Program-made: the position numbers and the translations under genes | Notes under the pieces: generated by a model | What the model was told of the DNA's origin: nothing | Database searches by the model: none | Seen by the model: the letters and a program-made list of their open reading frames with translations, nothing else | Part shown: one piece after another, positions 53,752 through 61,846 of the stretch | How the letters are laid out: each line of letters begins with the position of its first letter | Numbering within the stretch: position 1 is the stretch's first letter | NCBI RefSeq assembly: GCF_041053105.1 | Contig: NZ_CP163444.1 | Coordinates: forward strand, 5,208,001 to 5,272,000 | DNA: 64,000 bases | Direction: 5' to 3' | Source: Streptomyces sp. R44 | GTDB lineage: Bacteria > Actinomycetota > Actinomycetes > Streptomycetales > Streptomycetaceae

Positions 53752-54981
53752 GTGGTCGTCTTTCTGCTGGTCCTGGTCGTGGTGCTCGCGCTGCTCGGGA
53801 CGGTGCACTGGTACGTGTGGCGGCGTCTGGTGCGCGACGTCACGGCGCCCGGCGGGCTGCCGCGCCGGCTCGGTACGGCCGCCGTCGTGGCCCTGCCGCT
53901 GCTCTCGATCGCCGCCCTGGTCTCCTCGCGGGCCGGCGCGCCCTTCGCGCTCCAGCAGGCGGTCGCCTGGCCCGGCTTCCTCTGGCTCGCCGTGCTCCTG
54001 TACCTGGTCCTGGCGCTGCTGGCCGGCGAGGCCGTCCGGCCGCTCCTGCACGCCTGGCTGCGCCGCCGTGCGGCGGAGCCCGTGGCCGCCCCCGTACCCG
54101 TACCCACGTCCGTGACGGCGGCCGCCGAGCAGCCCGAGCCCGCGGCCCTCGGCCCCTCCCGTCGTCTCTTCGTCTCCCGGGTCGTCGCCGGGTCCGCTGC
54201 CGCCGTCGCCGTCGGGACCGTCGGGTACGGCACGTACGGGGTGCTGCGCGGGCCCCGGGTCAAGCGGGTCACCGTCCCGCTCGCCAAGATCCCGCGCGCC
54301 GCGCACGGTTACCGGATCGCGGTCGTGTCCGACATCCACCTCGGGCCGATCCTGGGCCGCGCCCACACCCAGCGGATCGTGGACTCGATCAACGCCGCCC
54401 AGCCCGATCTGATCGCGGTCGTCGGCGACCTCGTCGACGGCACCGTCGAGAACCTCGGCCCGGCCGCCGAGCCGCTCGCCCGGCTCCGCGCCCGGCACGG
54501 CTCCTTCTTCGTGACCGGCAACCACGAGTACTTCTCGGGCGCCGACGCCTGGGTCGACCACGTCCGGGAACTCGGCCTGCACCCGCTGCGCAACGCGCGC
54601 GTGGAGATCCCGGCCGGCTTCGACCTCGCCGGCGTCGACGACGTCGCGGGGGAGAGCGAGGGCCGGGGCCCCGACTTCGGGCGGGCCCTCGGCGACCGCG
54701 ACCGGGCCCGCGCCGCGGTGCTCCTCGCGCACCAGCCGATCGTCATCCACGACGCCGTACGCCACGGGGTGGATCTGCAGCTCTCCGGCCACACCCACGG
54801 CGGCCAGCTCTGGCCCGGCAACTACCTCGCCGAACTGGCCAATCCGACCGTCGCCGGGCTCGAACGGTACGGGGACACCCAGCTGTACGTCTCCCGGGGC
54901 GCGGGTGCCTGGGGGCCGCCGGTGCGGGTGGGGGCGCCCTCCGACATCACGATCGTCGAACTCGCCTCGAAACAGGCCTGA
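53752..54981 (+). CDS. Membrane-bound metallophosphoesterase (YkuE/YaeI-like)
   Basis: A 409-residue protein. The first 130 residues include three or four helices: VVFLLVLVVVLALLGTVHWY, AVVALPLLSIAALVSSRAG, FLWLAVLLYLVLALLAGEAV and a last one near VVAGSAAAVAVGTVGYGTYG. The C-terminal calcineurin-like domain has all the metal motifs: VVSDIHLGPI (about residue 192), AVVGDLVDGT, VTGNHEYFSG, LLAHQPIV and SGHTHGGQLWPGN. In Bacillus YkuE and related enzymes the substrates are lipids or UDP-diacylglucosamine-like molecules; here it is unknown. The GTG start has GGGGG immediately upstream. Confidence 0.9.
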   Translation: MVVFLLVLVVVLALLGTVHWYVWRRLVRDVTAPGGLPRRLGTAAVVALPLLSIAALVSSRAGAPFALQQAVAWPGFLWLAVLLYLVLALLAGEAVRPLLHAWLRRRAAEPVAAPVPVPTSVTAAAEQPEPAALGPSRRLFVSRVVAGSAAAVAVGTVGYGTYGVLRGPRVKRVTVPLAKIPRAAHGYRIAVVSDIHLGPILGRAHTQRIVDSINAAQPDLIAVVGDLVDGTVENLGPAAEPLARLRARHGSFFVTGNHEYFSGADAWVDHVRELGLHPLRNARVEIPAGFDLAGVDDVAGESEGRGPDFGRALGDRDRARAAVLLAHQPIVIHDAVRHGVDLQLSGHTHGGQLWPGNYLAELANPTVAGLERYGDTQLYVSRGAGAWGPPVRVGAPSDITIVELASKQA

Positions 54982-55175
54982 ACGGAACGTGTCACTCCCC
55001 GCGCCGGAGTCGATACGTGCTGCTCATCGGCTTAAATTCTCATATCCCGGACATATACCTGTGGTGTGAAAGTTTTCTCTTCCACTTGTGAAACCCGTGT
55101 GATGGGATGCAGCCATCGCGACGTTTCCGGGGGCCGTCGCATCAGGGGTGGTATCCAAAAAAAGGAAGCACGGCA
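54982..55175 (+). promoter_or_regulatory. 194-bp promoter region before the solute-binding protein gene
   Basis: The stretch 55030-55100 is unusually A/T-rich for this chromosome (TTAAATTCTCATATCC, ACATATACCTGTGG, GTGAAAGTTTTCTCTTCC). TATACC near 55054 is a -10 candidate. AAAGGAAG (55161-55168) is the ribosome-binding site. No operator of a known family was recognised. Confidence 0.45.
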
Positions 55176-56729
55176 ATGCGGTCGACGGTCCGTCTGCGGA
55201 TCCTCATCACTTGTGGAGTACTGGTGGCCGCCGGAGTGGGGGGCTGGCAACTCCTGCCCTCCGACGGCGAGCGGACCGACCCGATCACCGTCGGCACCAC
55301 CGACGAGGTGACCTCGCTCGACCCGGCCGGCGCCTACGACGCCGGCTCCTGGGCCATGTACAGCAACGTCTTCCAGTCGCTGCTGACGTTCAAGCCGGGC
55401 CTCAGCCAGCCGGTCCCGGACGCCGCCGAGAGCTGCAAGTTCGTGGGCACCAGGCTCACCACGTACCAGTGCACGCTCCGCGACGACCTGACCTTCGCCA
55501 GCGGTCGCAAGATCACCGCCGAGGACGTCAAGTACTCCTTCGAGCGCATGCTGCGCATCAAGACGGACGTCGGCCCGCAGCCGCTCTTCCCGACCCTGAA
55601 GAACGTCTCGGCCGAGGGCCGTACGGTCACCTTCCACCTGAGCGGCCGTGACGCCACGTTCCCGCTGAAGGTGGCCACGGGCGCCGGCTCGATCGTGGAC
55701 AAGGACCAGTACCCGGCCGACAGGCTGCGCACGGGCACCGCGGTCGACGGCTCGGGGCCGTACCTCCTCAAGGAGTACAAGGAGGGCGAGTCCGCCCGCC
55801 TGGAGCCCAACCCCCGGTACAAGGGCGCCGTCAGCAAGGCCGGCCACACGGTCCTCGTGAAGTACTTCGGCCAGTCCGAGGACCTCGCCAAGGCCTGGAA
55901 GGCGAAGGAGGTCCAGGTGACGCACCGCCAGCTGCCGCCGGCCTTCCTCTCCACCCTGGACACCAAGGACGGGACCCGCGTCACCGAGGCGGAGAGCGCC
56001 GAGATCCGCAACCTCAACTTCAACGTCCGGCCCGGCTCGCCCATGGCGGACAAGGCCGTACGGCAGGCCGTCGCCGCCGTCCTCGACCGCCCGGCGATCA
56101 CCACGGGCGCCTACAAGGGCACGGTCGAGCCGCTGTACTCCCTCATCCCGCAGGGCTTCGTCGGCCACAGCACCGCCTTCTTCGACGTCTACCCGCAGCC
56201 GGACGCGAAGAAGGCCAAGGGCCTCCTGAGGGCGGCCGGGGTCAAGACGCCGGTGAAGTTCACGTACGGCTTCCGCAAGGACGCCACCTACGCCGCCGAG
56301 GCCGCCGAGGTCAAGCGGCAGCTGGAGGAGACCGGCCTCTTCGAGGTCAAGGTCGTCGAGGCCGACTGGCAGAGCTTCCAGAAGGGTTACGCGAAGGGCA
56401 GCTACGACGCCTACCCCGTCGGCTGGCTCCCCGACTTCCCCGACTCCGACAGCTTCACCGCGCCGCTCGTCGGCACCGCGAACACCCTGCACAACGGCTT
56501 CTCCAGCAAGCGGATCGACAGCCTGATCTCCTCGACGCAGCAGTACAGCGACCGGGCCAGGGCGACGAACGACTTCAAGGAGATCCAGGACGAGGTCGCC
56601 TCCGACGTCCCGCTCGTCCCGCTGTGGCAGAAGAAGGACTACGTCCTGTCCACGGAGGCGGTCGCCGGCTCCCAGTACCTGACGGACGGCACGGGCATCT
56701 GGCGCCTGTGGGAGCTCAGCTGGATCTGA
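55176..56729 (+). CDS. ABC-type oligopeptide/solute-binding protein (SBP family 5)
   Basis: A 517-residue extracellular substrate-binding protein. The N-terminus RLRILITCGVLVAAGVGGWQ is a membrane signal, but no consensus lipobox lies at a useful place (the Cys in LITC is only residue 13), so it may be held by an uncleaved anchor. The family-5 core includes PITVGTTDEVTSLDPAGAYD, FQSLLTFKPG, DDLTFASGRKITAEDVKYSF (the SBP5 signature), YPVGWLPDFPDSDSFTAPLV and a C-terminal LVPLWQKKDYVLSTEAVAGS. No permease or ATPase gene is adjacent, so it is an orphan component in this window. The ATG has AAAGGAAG seven bases upstream. Confidence 0.88.
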   Translation: MRSTVRLRILITCGVLVAAGVGGWQLLPSDGERTDPITVGTTDEVTSLDPAGAYDAGSWAMYSNVFQSLLTFKPGLSQPVPDAAESCKFVGTRLTTYQCTLRDDLTFASGRKITAEDVKYSFERMLRIKTDVGPQPLFPTLKNVSAEGRTVTFHLSGRDATFPLKVATGAGSIVDKDQYPADRLRTGTAVDGSGPYLLKEYKEGESARLEPNPRYKGAVSKAGHTVLVKYFGQSEDLAKAWKAKEVQVTHRQLPPAFLSTLDTKDGTRVTEAESAEIRNLNFNVRPGSPMADKAVRQAVAAVLDRPAITTGAYKGTVEPLYSLIPQGFVGHSTAFFDVYPQPDAKKAKGLLRAAGVKTPVKFTYGFRKDATYAAEAAEVKRQLEETGLFEVKVVEADWQSFQKGYAKGSYDAYPVGWLPDFPDSDSFTAPLVGTANTLHNGFSSKRIDSLISSTQQYSDRARATNDFKEIQDEVASDVPLVPLWQKKDYVLSTEAVAGSQYLTDGTGIWRLWELSWI

Positions 56730-56739
56730 GGATCCCTCG

Positions 56740-56761
56740 GGAGGCCTCTTACGAGGCCTCC
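56740..56761. terminator. Short bidirectional hairpin between the binding protein and TetR genes
   Basis: GGAGGCCTC (56740-56748) pairs with GAGGCCTCC (56753-56761) around a 4-nt loop; the right arm lies inside the last codons of the TetR gene. Confidence 0.65.
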
Positions 56762-57492
56762 TGCGGCTTCGCGCTCGTCTTCTTCTCGGGCTTGCCCGAG
56801 GCCGCCATTCCGGCCGCCGTCGGCATGAAGTCGGAGAGCAGTTCGTGCGTCTCCTTGACCAGCGGACGCAGGATCCGGAAGCGGGAGAGCGAGATCGCGC
56901 GGGCGGTGACCGGCGCGAGGCGCTCCACCAGGCGCCGGCTGTTCGCCGCGCCCTCCGAGCGGTCGTACACCCAGAACAGCACGAGGCCCATCTGCTGGAG
57001 CCACAGCAACCGCGGGAGCGCTTCCCTCAGTTCGGGGTCGACCTTGACCGTGGCTCCGGAGATGACCCGCCGGTGCACCTCGATCGCCGCCTCGCGCGGG
57101 CCCTCCGACTCGGGGGAGAAGGGGCTGAGCGGGCTGTCCGGGTCGGCGGCGTTCTTGAAGAACTGGGCCGCGAACTCGTGGTACGGCTCCGCGATGTCGA
57201 GCCAGCCGAGGTAGACCCCGCGGATCCGGGCGGTGAGGTCCTTCTCGGGGCCGGTCAGGATGGGCTCGACGGCCGCCTGGTGCTCCTCGGCGATCCGGTC
57301 GTAGAAGCCCTGGACGAGGTGCTCCTTGGAGGAGAAGTAGTAGTACGCGTTGCCGACGGAGACCCCGGCCTCCTGGGCGATGGCCCGCATCGTCGTCTTG
57401 TCGTAACCGCGCTCCTTGAACAGCCGGAGCGCGGTTTCGAGGATGAGCGTGCGGGTCTGCTCGCTCTTGGGGGCCTTCTTCTCTTCCGTCAC
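56749..57492 (-). CDS. TetR/AcrR-family transcriptional regulator
   Basis: A 247-residue regulator. The N-terminal helix-turn-helix (residues about 12-58) reads TRTLILETALRLFKERGYDK and TTMRAIAQEAGVSVGNAYYY, ending FSSKEHLVQGFYDRIAE. The long ligand-binding domain is helical, and a charged tail rich in Lys, Ala and Glu ends the protein. The GTG start is followed by EEKKAPKSEQ. It is the last gene of a three-gene minus-strand unit. The promoter of that unit, 0.9 kb upstream, is flanked by two identical-core palindromes (TTGAACGnGTTCAA), so autorepression with the two upstream genes is likely. Confidence 0.92.
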   Translation of the reverse strand: MTEEKKAPKSEQTRTLILETALRLFKERGYDKTTMRAIAQEAGVSVGNAYYYFSSKEHLVQGFYDRIAEEHQAAVEPILTGPEKDLTARIRGVYLGWLDIAEPYHEFAAQFFKNAADPDSPLSPFSPESEGPREAAIEVHRRVISGATVKVDPELREALPRLLWLQQMGLVLFWVYDRSEGAANSRRLVERLAPVTARAISLSRFRILRPLVKETHELLSDFMPTAAGMAASGKPEKKTSAKPQEAS

Positions 57493-57502
57493 GGACCCGA
57501 GC

Positions 57503-57958
57503 CTAACCGGGCGGACCTGGCGCCTCGCAGCGCCCGTCGCCGCACCGCCCGTCCCCGCCGTGGCCGTCCTCCTGTCCCGGCCCCTTGAGGGCCTCGCGCC
57601 ATTTCGCGGCCGCCAGGACGGTCATCCGGGCGAAGGGCTGTCCGGCGGGGGTGGAGAGCCAATGGGCCTTGGCCCGGTGGTCGGCCAGGGCCCAGAGGCA
57701 GACGATCCAGGCGGAGGTCTCCCGGTAGACCTGGCCCCGGTCCCCGATCACGGTGATCTCCCGCAGGGTCGCGGCGTGGTCGAGGGCCGGGAAGAGGCGC
57801 CGTGCCTGCTGCGATCCCGCGGGTACGAGGTCGAGCGGGACGAGCTGCCGCTGGCGCAGCAGCCAGTGCCTGAGGTGCACGCAGAGCGGGCAGTCGGCGT
57901 CGTACAGCACGGTCAGGCGTCCCACGGGGGTCGTGGGCCTCGCCGGGGCCGGCGCCAC
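57503..57958 (-). CDS. DUF393/DCC-family thiol-disulfide oxidoreductase-like protein
   Basis: A 151-residue protein of the thioredoxin-like DCC family. The hallmark LYDADCPLCVHLRHWLLRQ (DxxCxxC) is near residue 20, followed by a hydrophobic/basic helix and TVIGDRGQVYRETSAWIVCL (the YxGxxA-like second motif). The C-terminal His/Gly/Asp/Cys-rich tail (EDGHGGDGRCGDGRCEAPG) could bind metal. The GTG at 57958 lies next to the stop of the upstream membrane protein gene (GTG at 57956-57958, stop codon at 57961-57963). It is 10 bp upstream of the TetR gene. A membrane-associated electron or thiol transfer role is likely for the pair. Confidence 0.84.
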   Translation of the reverse strand: MAPAPARPTTPVGRLTVLYDADCPLCVHLRHWLLRQRQLVPLDLVPAGSQQARRLFPALDHAATLREITVIGDRGQVYRETSAWIVCLWALADHRAKAHWLSTPAGQPFARMTVLAAAKWREALKGPGQEDGHGGDGRCGDGRCEAPGPPG

Positions 57959-57960
57959 GG

Positions 57961-58395
57961 TCAGGCCTGGGGCGCGGGCGGGGCCCAGGGGCCGCCCTTG
58001 GGGTTCGCGGTCCAGCCCTGCGGGCCGACCGGGGGCACCTGCTCGCGCTCCATGACCCCGCGGCGGCGGATCTTGTTGAGCACGTACACGTTCCCGAGGT
58101 GCATGACGCCGAGGACGAGCAGGACCACTCCGAGCTTGACGGAGAGGGCCTCGAAGAGTGCCCGGGCGTCGATGACGGCGGCGTCCTGGCTCAGGTAGAG
58201 GGCGACGAAGCCGAAGTTGACGAGGTAGAAGCCGACCACGAGGAGGTGGTTGACGGCGTCCGCGAGCTTCTCGTTCCCGTGCAGGACGTCGGAGAGGAAG
58301 ATCCTTCCGTTGCGGCTGAGCGTGCGGGCGACCCAGATGGTGAGGGCCACGCTGATCAGCAGGTAGACGATGTACGCGACGACAGTGAGGTCCAT
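57961..58395 (-). CDS. Four-helix integral membrane protein, first gene of the TetR-controlled operon
   Basis: A 144-residue protein with helices DLTVVAYIVYLLISVALTIW, AVNHLLVVGFYLVNFGFVAL and LFEALSVKLGVVLLVLGVMH, plus a basic loop (ARTLSRNGRIFLSDVLHGNE) and a Pro/Gly/Trp-rich C-terminus (PVGPQGWTANPKGGPWAPPA). GGGAGGGTGGGG lies directly before the ATG at 58395. It is followed by the DCC-family gene and then TetR. I recognise no named family. The promoter carries two TetR-type palindromes. Confidence 0.76.
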   Translation of the reverse strand: MDLTVVAYIVYLLISVALTIWVARTLSRNGRIFLSDVLHGNEKLADAVNHLLVVGFYLVNFGFVALYLSQDAAVIDARALFEALSVKLGVVLLVLGVMHLGNVYVLNKIRRRGVMEREQVPPVGPQGWTANPKGGPWAPPAPQA

Positions 58396-58408
58396 GCCCC
58401 ACCCTCCC

Positions 58409-58467
58409 TTGAACGCGTTCAAAAGCTGGCAGTCATGACTGTAGACCTCCTCTTGAACGTGTTCAAG
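58409..58467 (-). promoter_or_regulatory. TetR-type promoter with two palindromic operators
   Basis: Minus strand: -35 TTGAAC (58466-58461), a 17-nt spacer and -10 TACAGT (58443-58438), a near-consensus vegetative promoter. Operator 1, TTGAACGTGTTCAA (58453-58466), covers the -35. Operator 2, TTGAACGCGTTCAA (58409-58422), lies just downstream of the start. Their centres are 44 bp apart, about four helical turns, so two dimers would sit on the same DNA face. The TetR encoded two genes downstream is the obvious ligand. Confidence 0.82.
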
Positions 58468-58532
58468 TCAGTTGGTGGCGGGGGTTCTGTTCGGGGTGGC
58501 CAGGCAGGAGCCCGGCGCTTAGGGTCGGGCGG

Positions 58533-59324
58533 GTGACGCTCTCTCATGACCTGGCCGGCACCGGCCCCTCGACCGTCGTCCTGCTGCACTCCGGGGTCTG
58601 CGACCGCCGGATGTGGGACGGGCAGTTCCACGCGCTGGCCGAGGCGGGACACCGTGTCGTCCGCTGCGACCTCCGCGGCTTCGGCGACAGCCCGATCGAC
58701 GCCCCGCACACCCACGCCGAGGACGTACGCGCCCTCCTCGACCACCTCGGCGCCGAGCGCGCCGCCGTCGTCGGCTCCTCCTTCGGCGGCCGCGTCGCCC
58801 TCGAACTCGCCGCCCTCCACCCCGGCCGCGTCTCCGCCCTCGCGCTCCTGGGCCCCGCGATGCCCGGCATGGCGCCGAGCCCGGAGCTGCGCGCCTGGGG
58901 CGCCCGCGAGGACGCGCTCATCGAGGCGGGCGACCTCGACGCCGCCGTCGAGCTCAACGTCGACACCTGGCTGGGCCCCGAGGCCCCGGAGGCCGCCCGC
59001 GCCCTCGTACGGGACGGGCAGCGGCGCGCCTTCGACCTCCAGCTCGCCGCCCCCGAGGAGCACCACCCCGTCCCCGCCGAGGTCACCCGGGACGACCTCG
59101 CCCGGATCCAGGCCCCCGCCCTCGTCGCCGCCGGCGCCCACGACCTGGCCGACTTCCGGGCCGTCGCCGACGAGCTCGGAAAGCTCCTGCCCGCCGCGCG
59201 CCGCGTCGACCTCGACTGGGCCGGCCACCTCCCCGCCCTGGAACGCCCCGACGAGACGGCCCGGCTGCTGCTCTCCTTCCTGGCCGAGGTCTCCGAGCTC
59301 AGCCCCGGCGTATCTGCGCGGTGA
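58533..59324 (+). CDS. Alpha/beta hydrolase
   Basis: A 263-residue intracellular hydrolase. It starts VTLSHDLAGTGPSTVVLLHS; the oxyanion loop is HSGVCDRRMWDGQ, the nucleophile elbow VGSSFGGRVALELAAL, the acid probably the Asp in GAHDLADF and the His in DWAGHLPALERPD. The cap is short. This form fits the epoxide hydrolase/haloperoxidase-like group; no substrate can be named. TAGGGT ends exactly 7 nt before the GTG and no Shine-Dalgarno sequence is visible, so the transcript is probably leaderless. Its 3' end overlaps the convergent DUF4132 gene by 26 bp. Confidence 0.87.
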   Translation: MTLSHDLAGTGPSTVVLLHSGVCDRRMWDGQFHALAEAGHRVVRCDLRGFGDSPIDAPHTHAEDVRALLDHLGAERAAVVGSSFGGRVALELAALHPGRVSALALLGPAMPGMAPSPELRAWGAREDALIEAGDLDAAVELNVDTWLGPEAPEAARALVRDGQRRAFDLQLAAPEEHHPVPAEVTRDDLARIQAPALVAAGAHDLADFRAVADELGKLLPAARRVDLDWAGHLPALERPDETARLLLSFLAEVSELSPGVSAR

Positions 59325-61809
59325 TCGTCGCGTCGGTGATCCGGTCGTCGGCGGCGAGCAGCAGCGCCTTCGACAGGATCACCGACAGCAGTCCGCCGTC
59401 CTCCTCGAACGGCAGGAACACCTTCCCCCGGTCCCGGGAACGGTCGGTCACGATGCACAGATAGCTGTCGTCCGGCTCCATCAGCACGTTCCCCGAGCCC
59501 AGATGGATCCGGTACGCTCGCAGCTCGCCCCGCACCCGCAGGAACCGGTCGGTCAGCTCCACCCGGTCCGCGATCCGGGTCCGGGGCAGCAGCCGGGCCA
59601 GCGTCTCGCGCCGGATCAGCGCCGACTCCGTGAGCTCACCGAACGACCAGCTCTCCCAGTACCCGTCGTACGCCCGGTCCTCCCCGCGGTCCCGCCAGTT
59701 CGGATCCGCCCCGATCGACGCCACCCCCACGAACAGGTCGACGTCCCGCAGCGCCTCCGAGAGCACCAGCGCCGGTACGCCGGCGAGCGCGACCGCCTCC
59801 CAGGCGCCCCGCGCCCCCGTCCTCCTCTCGAACCGCACCTGGTCCGTGGAGCAGAGCCGGGCCACCCCGTCCCGGCTCGCGCCCTCGTCGACCAGCTCCA
59901 CGAAGAACCGGGCCCGCCAGCGCGCCCCCTCGCCGGCCGGCAGCTCGCCCGGGGCGGGCAGCTCCTTCACCAGCTCCGAGGACCAGCCGTCCGAGAAGTA
60001 CCCCAGGTGGTTCCCGGTCCAGCCGCGCTCGGTCATCAGGGCCCGCGCCTGCCCGTACCGCAGGACGTGCCCCGCGAAACGGTTGGAGTACGAGCCGGTC
60101 ACGAGCTCCGCCGGAGTCAGCGGGTACACCTCGCGGAACACCTGCTTGAACGGCTGGCGCTCCTCCCGCTCCGTCACCGCCGTCCGCCAGGCGGAGACCT
60201 CCTCGCCGCCGGCCCGCAGCGGATGCCACAGCCGCAGCCGGGCGCCCGGACCGACCGGACGCGCCGTCCCGTCCTCGGCCGCGAGGGCCCAGCCGCCGCC
60301 GGTGCGCTCCGGCAGGCCCGCCGTCCACGGCTCCTCGACATCCTCCGTGACCTCCCAGAGCAGGGCGCGGGCCAGTACCCCCGTCACCGGATGGTCGACG
60401 TAGTACCGCTGCCAGTCCGCCGCAGACCAGGTCGTCCCCGCCGCGAGGTGCTCCTCAAGGCGCGACCGCTCGGCGGCGACCAGCGCCTTCAGCTCCTTGA
60501 CCCCGGCCCTGACCTCCTTCAACTCCTCGGCACGCGCCTCCCGGACCGCCTTCGGCGCCGTCTTCAGGAGCCTCCCCTCCGGGCCCCTGAACGACAGCGC
60601 GACCGTGCCCGGCTCCCGTAGCGACAGCTCCGCCGTGTACGCCCCGAGCGGCACCTCCCGGACCCCGCGCCCGTCCAGACCGAGCGTGGCGACCCCGCGC
60701 TCGCGGAGCATCGACGGGGTGAGCCCGGCGCGGGCGGCGACCGCCTCCAGGGCCTTGGTGATGCCCTTGTTCACCGTCCGGTTCTTCACCGACCTCGGCA
60801 GCCGCCCCAGCCACTGCACGGCCTCCTCGCCCCGGGCGCCCCCGCACTCCCCGAGCACCGCGACGGCGGTCGTGGCCAGCGGCTGACTGCGGCAGCTGCC
60901 GCCGGAGCCGCCGAGACCGGTCCCCGCGTGGCGCGCGACGGCCCCCACCGCCGGCACCACCCAGTCGGCGTCGATGTCGAGCGCCGCCCACAACAGCCCG
61001 CGGACCAGGTCCGTGTTGGGCCCGCTCGTGAGCCCCCAGGAACTCATGGACCAGGGACCGAGATCGCTCAGCCGGTGCTCCTCCTGCGCGAGGAACCCCT
61101 CCAGGAGACACCGCACCACCACCGGCCCCCGCTCGGCCCCGGCGAGGAGCTCGGCGGACCGGCGCCGCCAGACCCGGGTGGCGCGCGGCTTGTCGAGCAG
61201 GGCGCAGTGCCCGAGGAACTCCGCCACGCCCGCCCCCGCGAGCAGCTCCCCGTGCAGGCCCCGCATCGCCGGCCCGTAGTCGTCGAGCGAGTCGAGCAGC
61301 CGGCGGGGGAGCCGACCGGGCACCACCACCGGCTCGCGGTCCAGGAGCGCGTCGATCCTGCCCCGTATCCCGTCGTACCGCGCGCCGCGGTGGTAGACGG
61401 TGTCCCGTTCCGTCATGAGCCGGAGCGCCCGCAGCCGCGTCCGGTCGAACTCGCCGCCCCGCGAGGCCACCTGGCCGGCCGCCGCGAGCGCGATCGGGAC
61501 GACGTCGAAGAAGTCCTCCCGCACCTCGTGCGGGGCTCCCTCGGCGTCCTTGCCGACCAGTTGGGCGAGGAGCAGATCGGACTCCTGCTCCGTCCAGTCC
61601 AACTCCCTTTCGACCAGCTCCGCGAGGGCCGCCGAGGCCGCCTCCTGGTACGCCGGACGGAACGCCAGGCGCTGGAGCAGGGGCGCGCACGCCCGCAGCC
61701 CCGCGGTGTCGAGCCCGTCCATGAACTGCTCGACCGGGCCCCGCCCTTCGGCGCGCTCGCGGCGCATCGCCTCCATCAGCCCGTCGTGCGGGCTCGTGAT
61801 CCCCACCAT
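59299..61809 (-). CDS. DUF4132-family protein (YehI-like)
   Basis: An 836-residue soluble protein. The first 500 residues are helical, with HEAT-like Leu/Arg/Ala repeats (for example LLAAVRTEDP-type helices and VPAVGAVARHAG). The C-terminal 300 residues match the DUF4132 domain: WQRYYVDHPVTGVLARALLW, QPFKQVFREVYPLTPAELVT, NRFAGHVLRYGQARALMTER and a final VLMEPDDSYLCIVTDRSRDR. The ATG at 61809 is set by the damage-type promoter whose TACCGT ends 7 nt upstream, so translation should be leaderless. E. coli YehI of this family is encoded near yehLMPQ. It shares its promoter class with the MoxR/SWIM block 45 kb away, and a functional link is inferred. Confidence 0.86.
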   Translation of the reverse strand: MVGITSPHDGLMEAMRRERAEGRGPVEQFMDGLDTAGLRACAPLLQRLAFRPAYQEAASAALAELVERELDWTEQESDLLLAQLVGKDAEGAPHEVREDFFDVVPIALAAAGQVASRGGEFDRTRLRALRLMTERDTVYHRGARYDGIRGRIDALLDREPVVVPGRLPRRLLDSLDDYGPAMRGLHGELLAGAGVAEFLGHCALLDKPRATRVWRRRSAELLAGAERGPVVVRCLLEGFLAQEEHRLSDLGPWSMSSWGLTSGPNTDLVRGLLWAALDIDADWVVPAVGAVARHAGTGLGGSGGSCRSQPLATTAVAVLGECGGARGEEAVQWLGRLPRSVKNRTVNKGITKALEAVAARAGLTPSMLRERGVATLGLDGRGVREVPLGAYTAELSLREPGTVALSFRGPEGRLLKTAPKAVREARAEELKEVRAGVKELKALVAAERSRLEEHLAAGTTWSAADWQRYYVDHPVTGVLARALLWEVTEDVEEPWTAGLPERTGGGWALAAEDGTARPVGPGARLRLWHPLRAGGEEVSAWRTAVTEREERQPFKQVFREVYPLTPAELVTGSYSNRFAGHVLRYGQARALMTERGWTGNHLGYFSDGWSSELVKELPAPGELPAGEGARWRARFFVELVDEGASRDGVARLCSTDQVRFERRTGARGAWEAVALAGVPALVLSEALRDVDLFVGVASIGADPNWRDRGEDRAYDGYWESWSFGELTESALIRRETLARLLPRTRIADRVELTDRFLRVRGELRAYRIHLGSGNVLMEPDDSYLCIVTDRSRDRGKVFLPFEEDGGLLSVILSKALLLAADDRITDATITAQIRRG

Positions 61810-61816
61810 GCCCACG

Positions 61817-61839
61817 ACGGTAGAGGACCCCACTGACAG
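61817..61839 (-). promoter_or_regulatory. RecA-NDp/PafBC-type promoter of the DUF4132 gene
   Basis: Minus strand CTGTCAGTG (61839-61831), exactly 8 nt, TACCGT (61822-61817), then 7 nt to the ATG. Only the first base differs from TTGTCAGTG. The layout is identical to the promoters at 12831-12853 and 63712-63734. Confidence 0.8.
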
Positions 61840-61846
61840 CGCAGCG

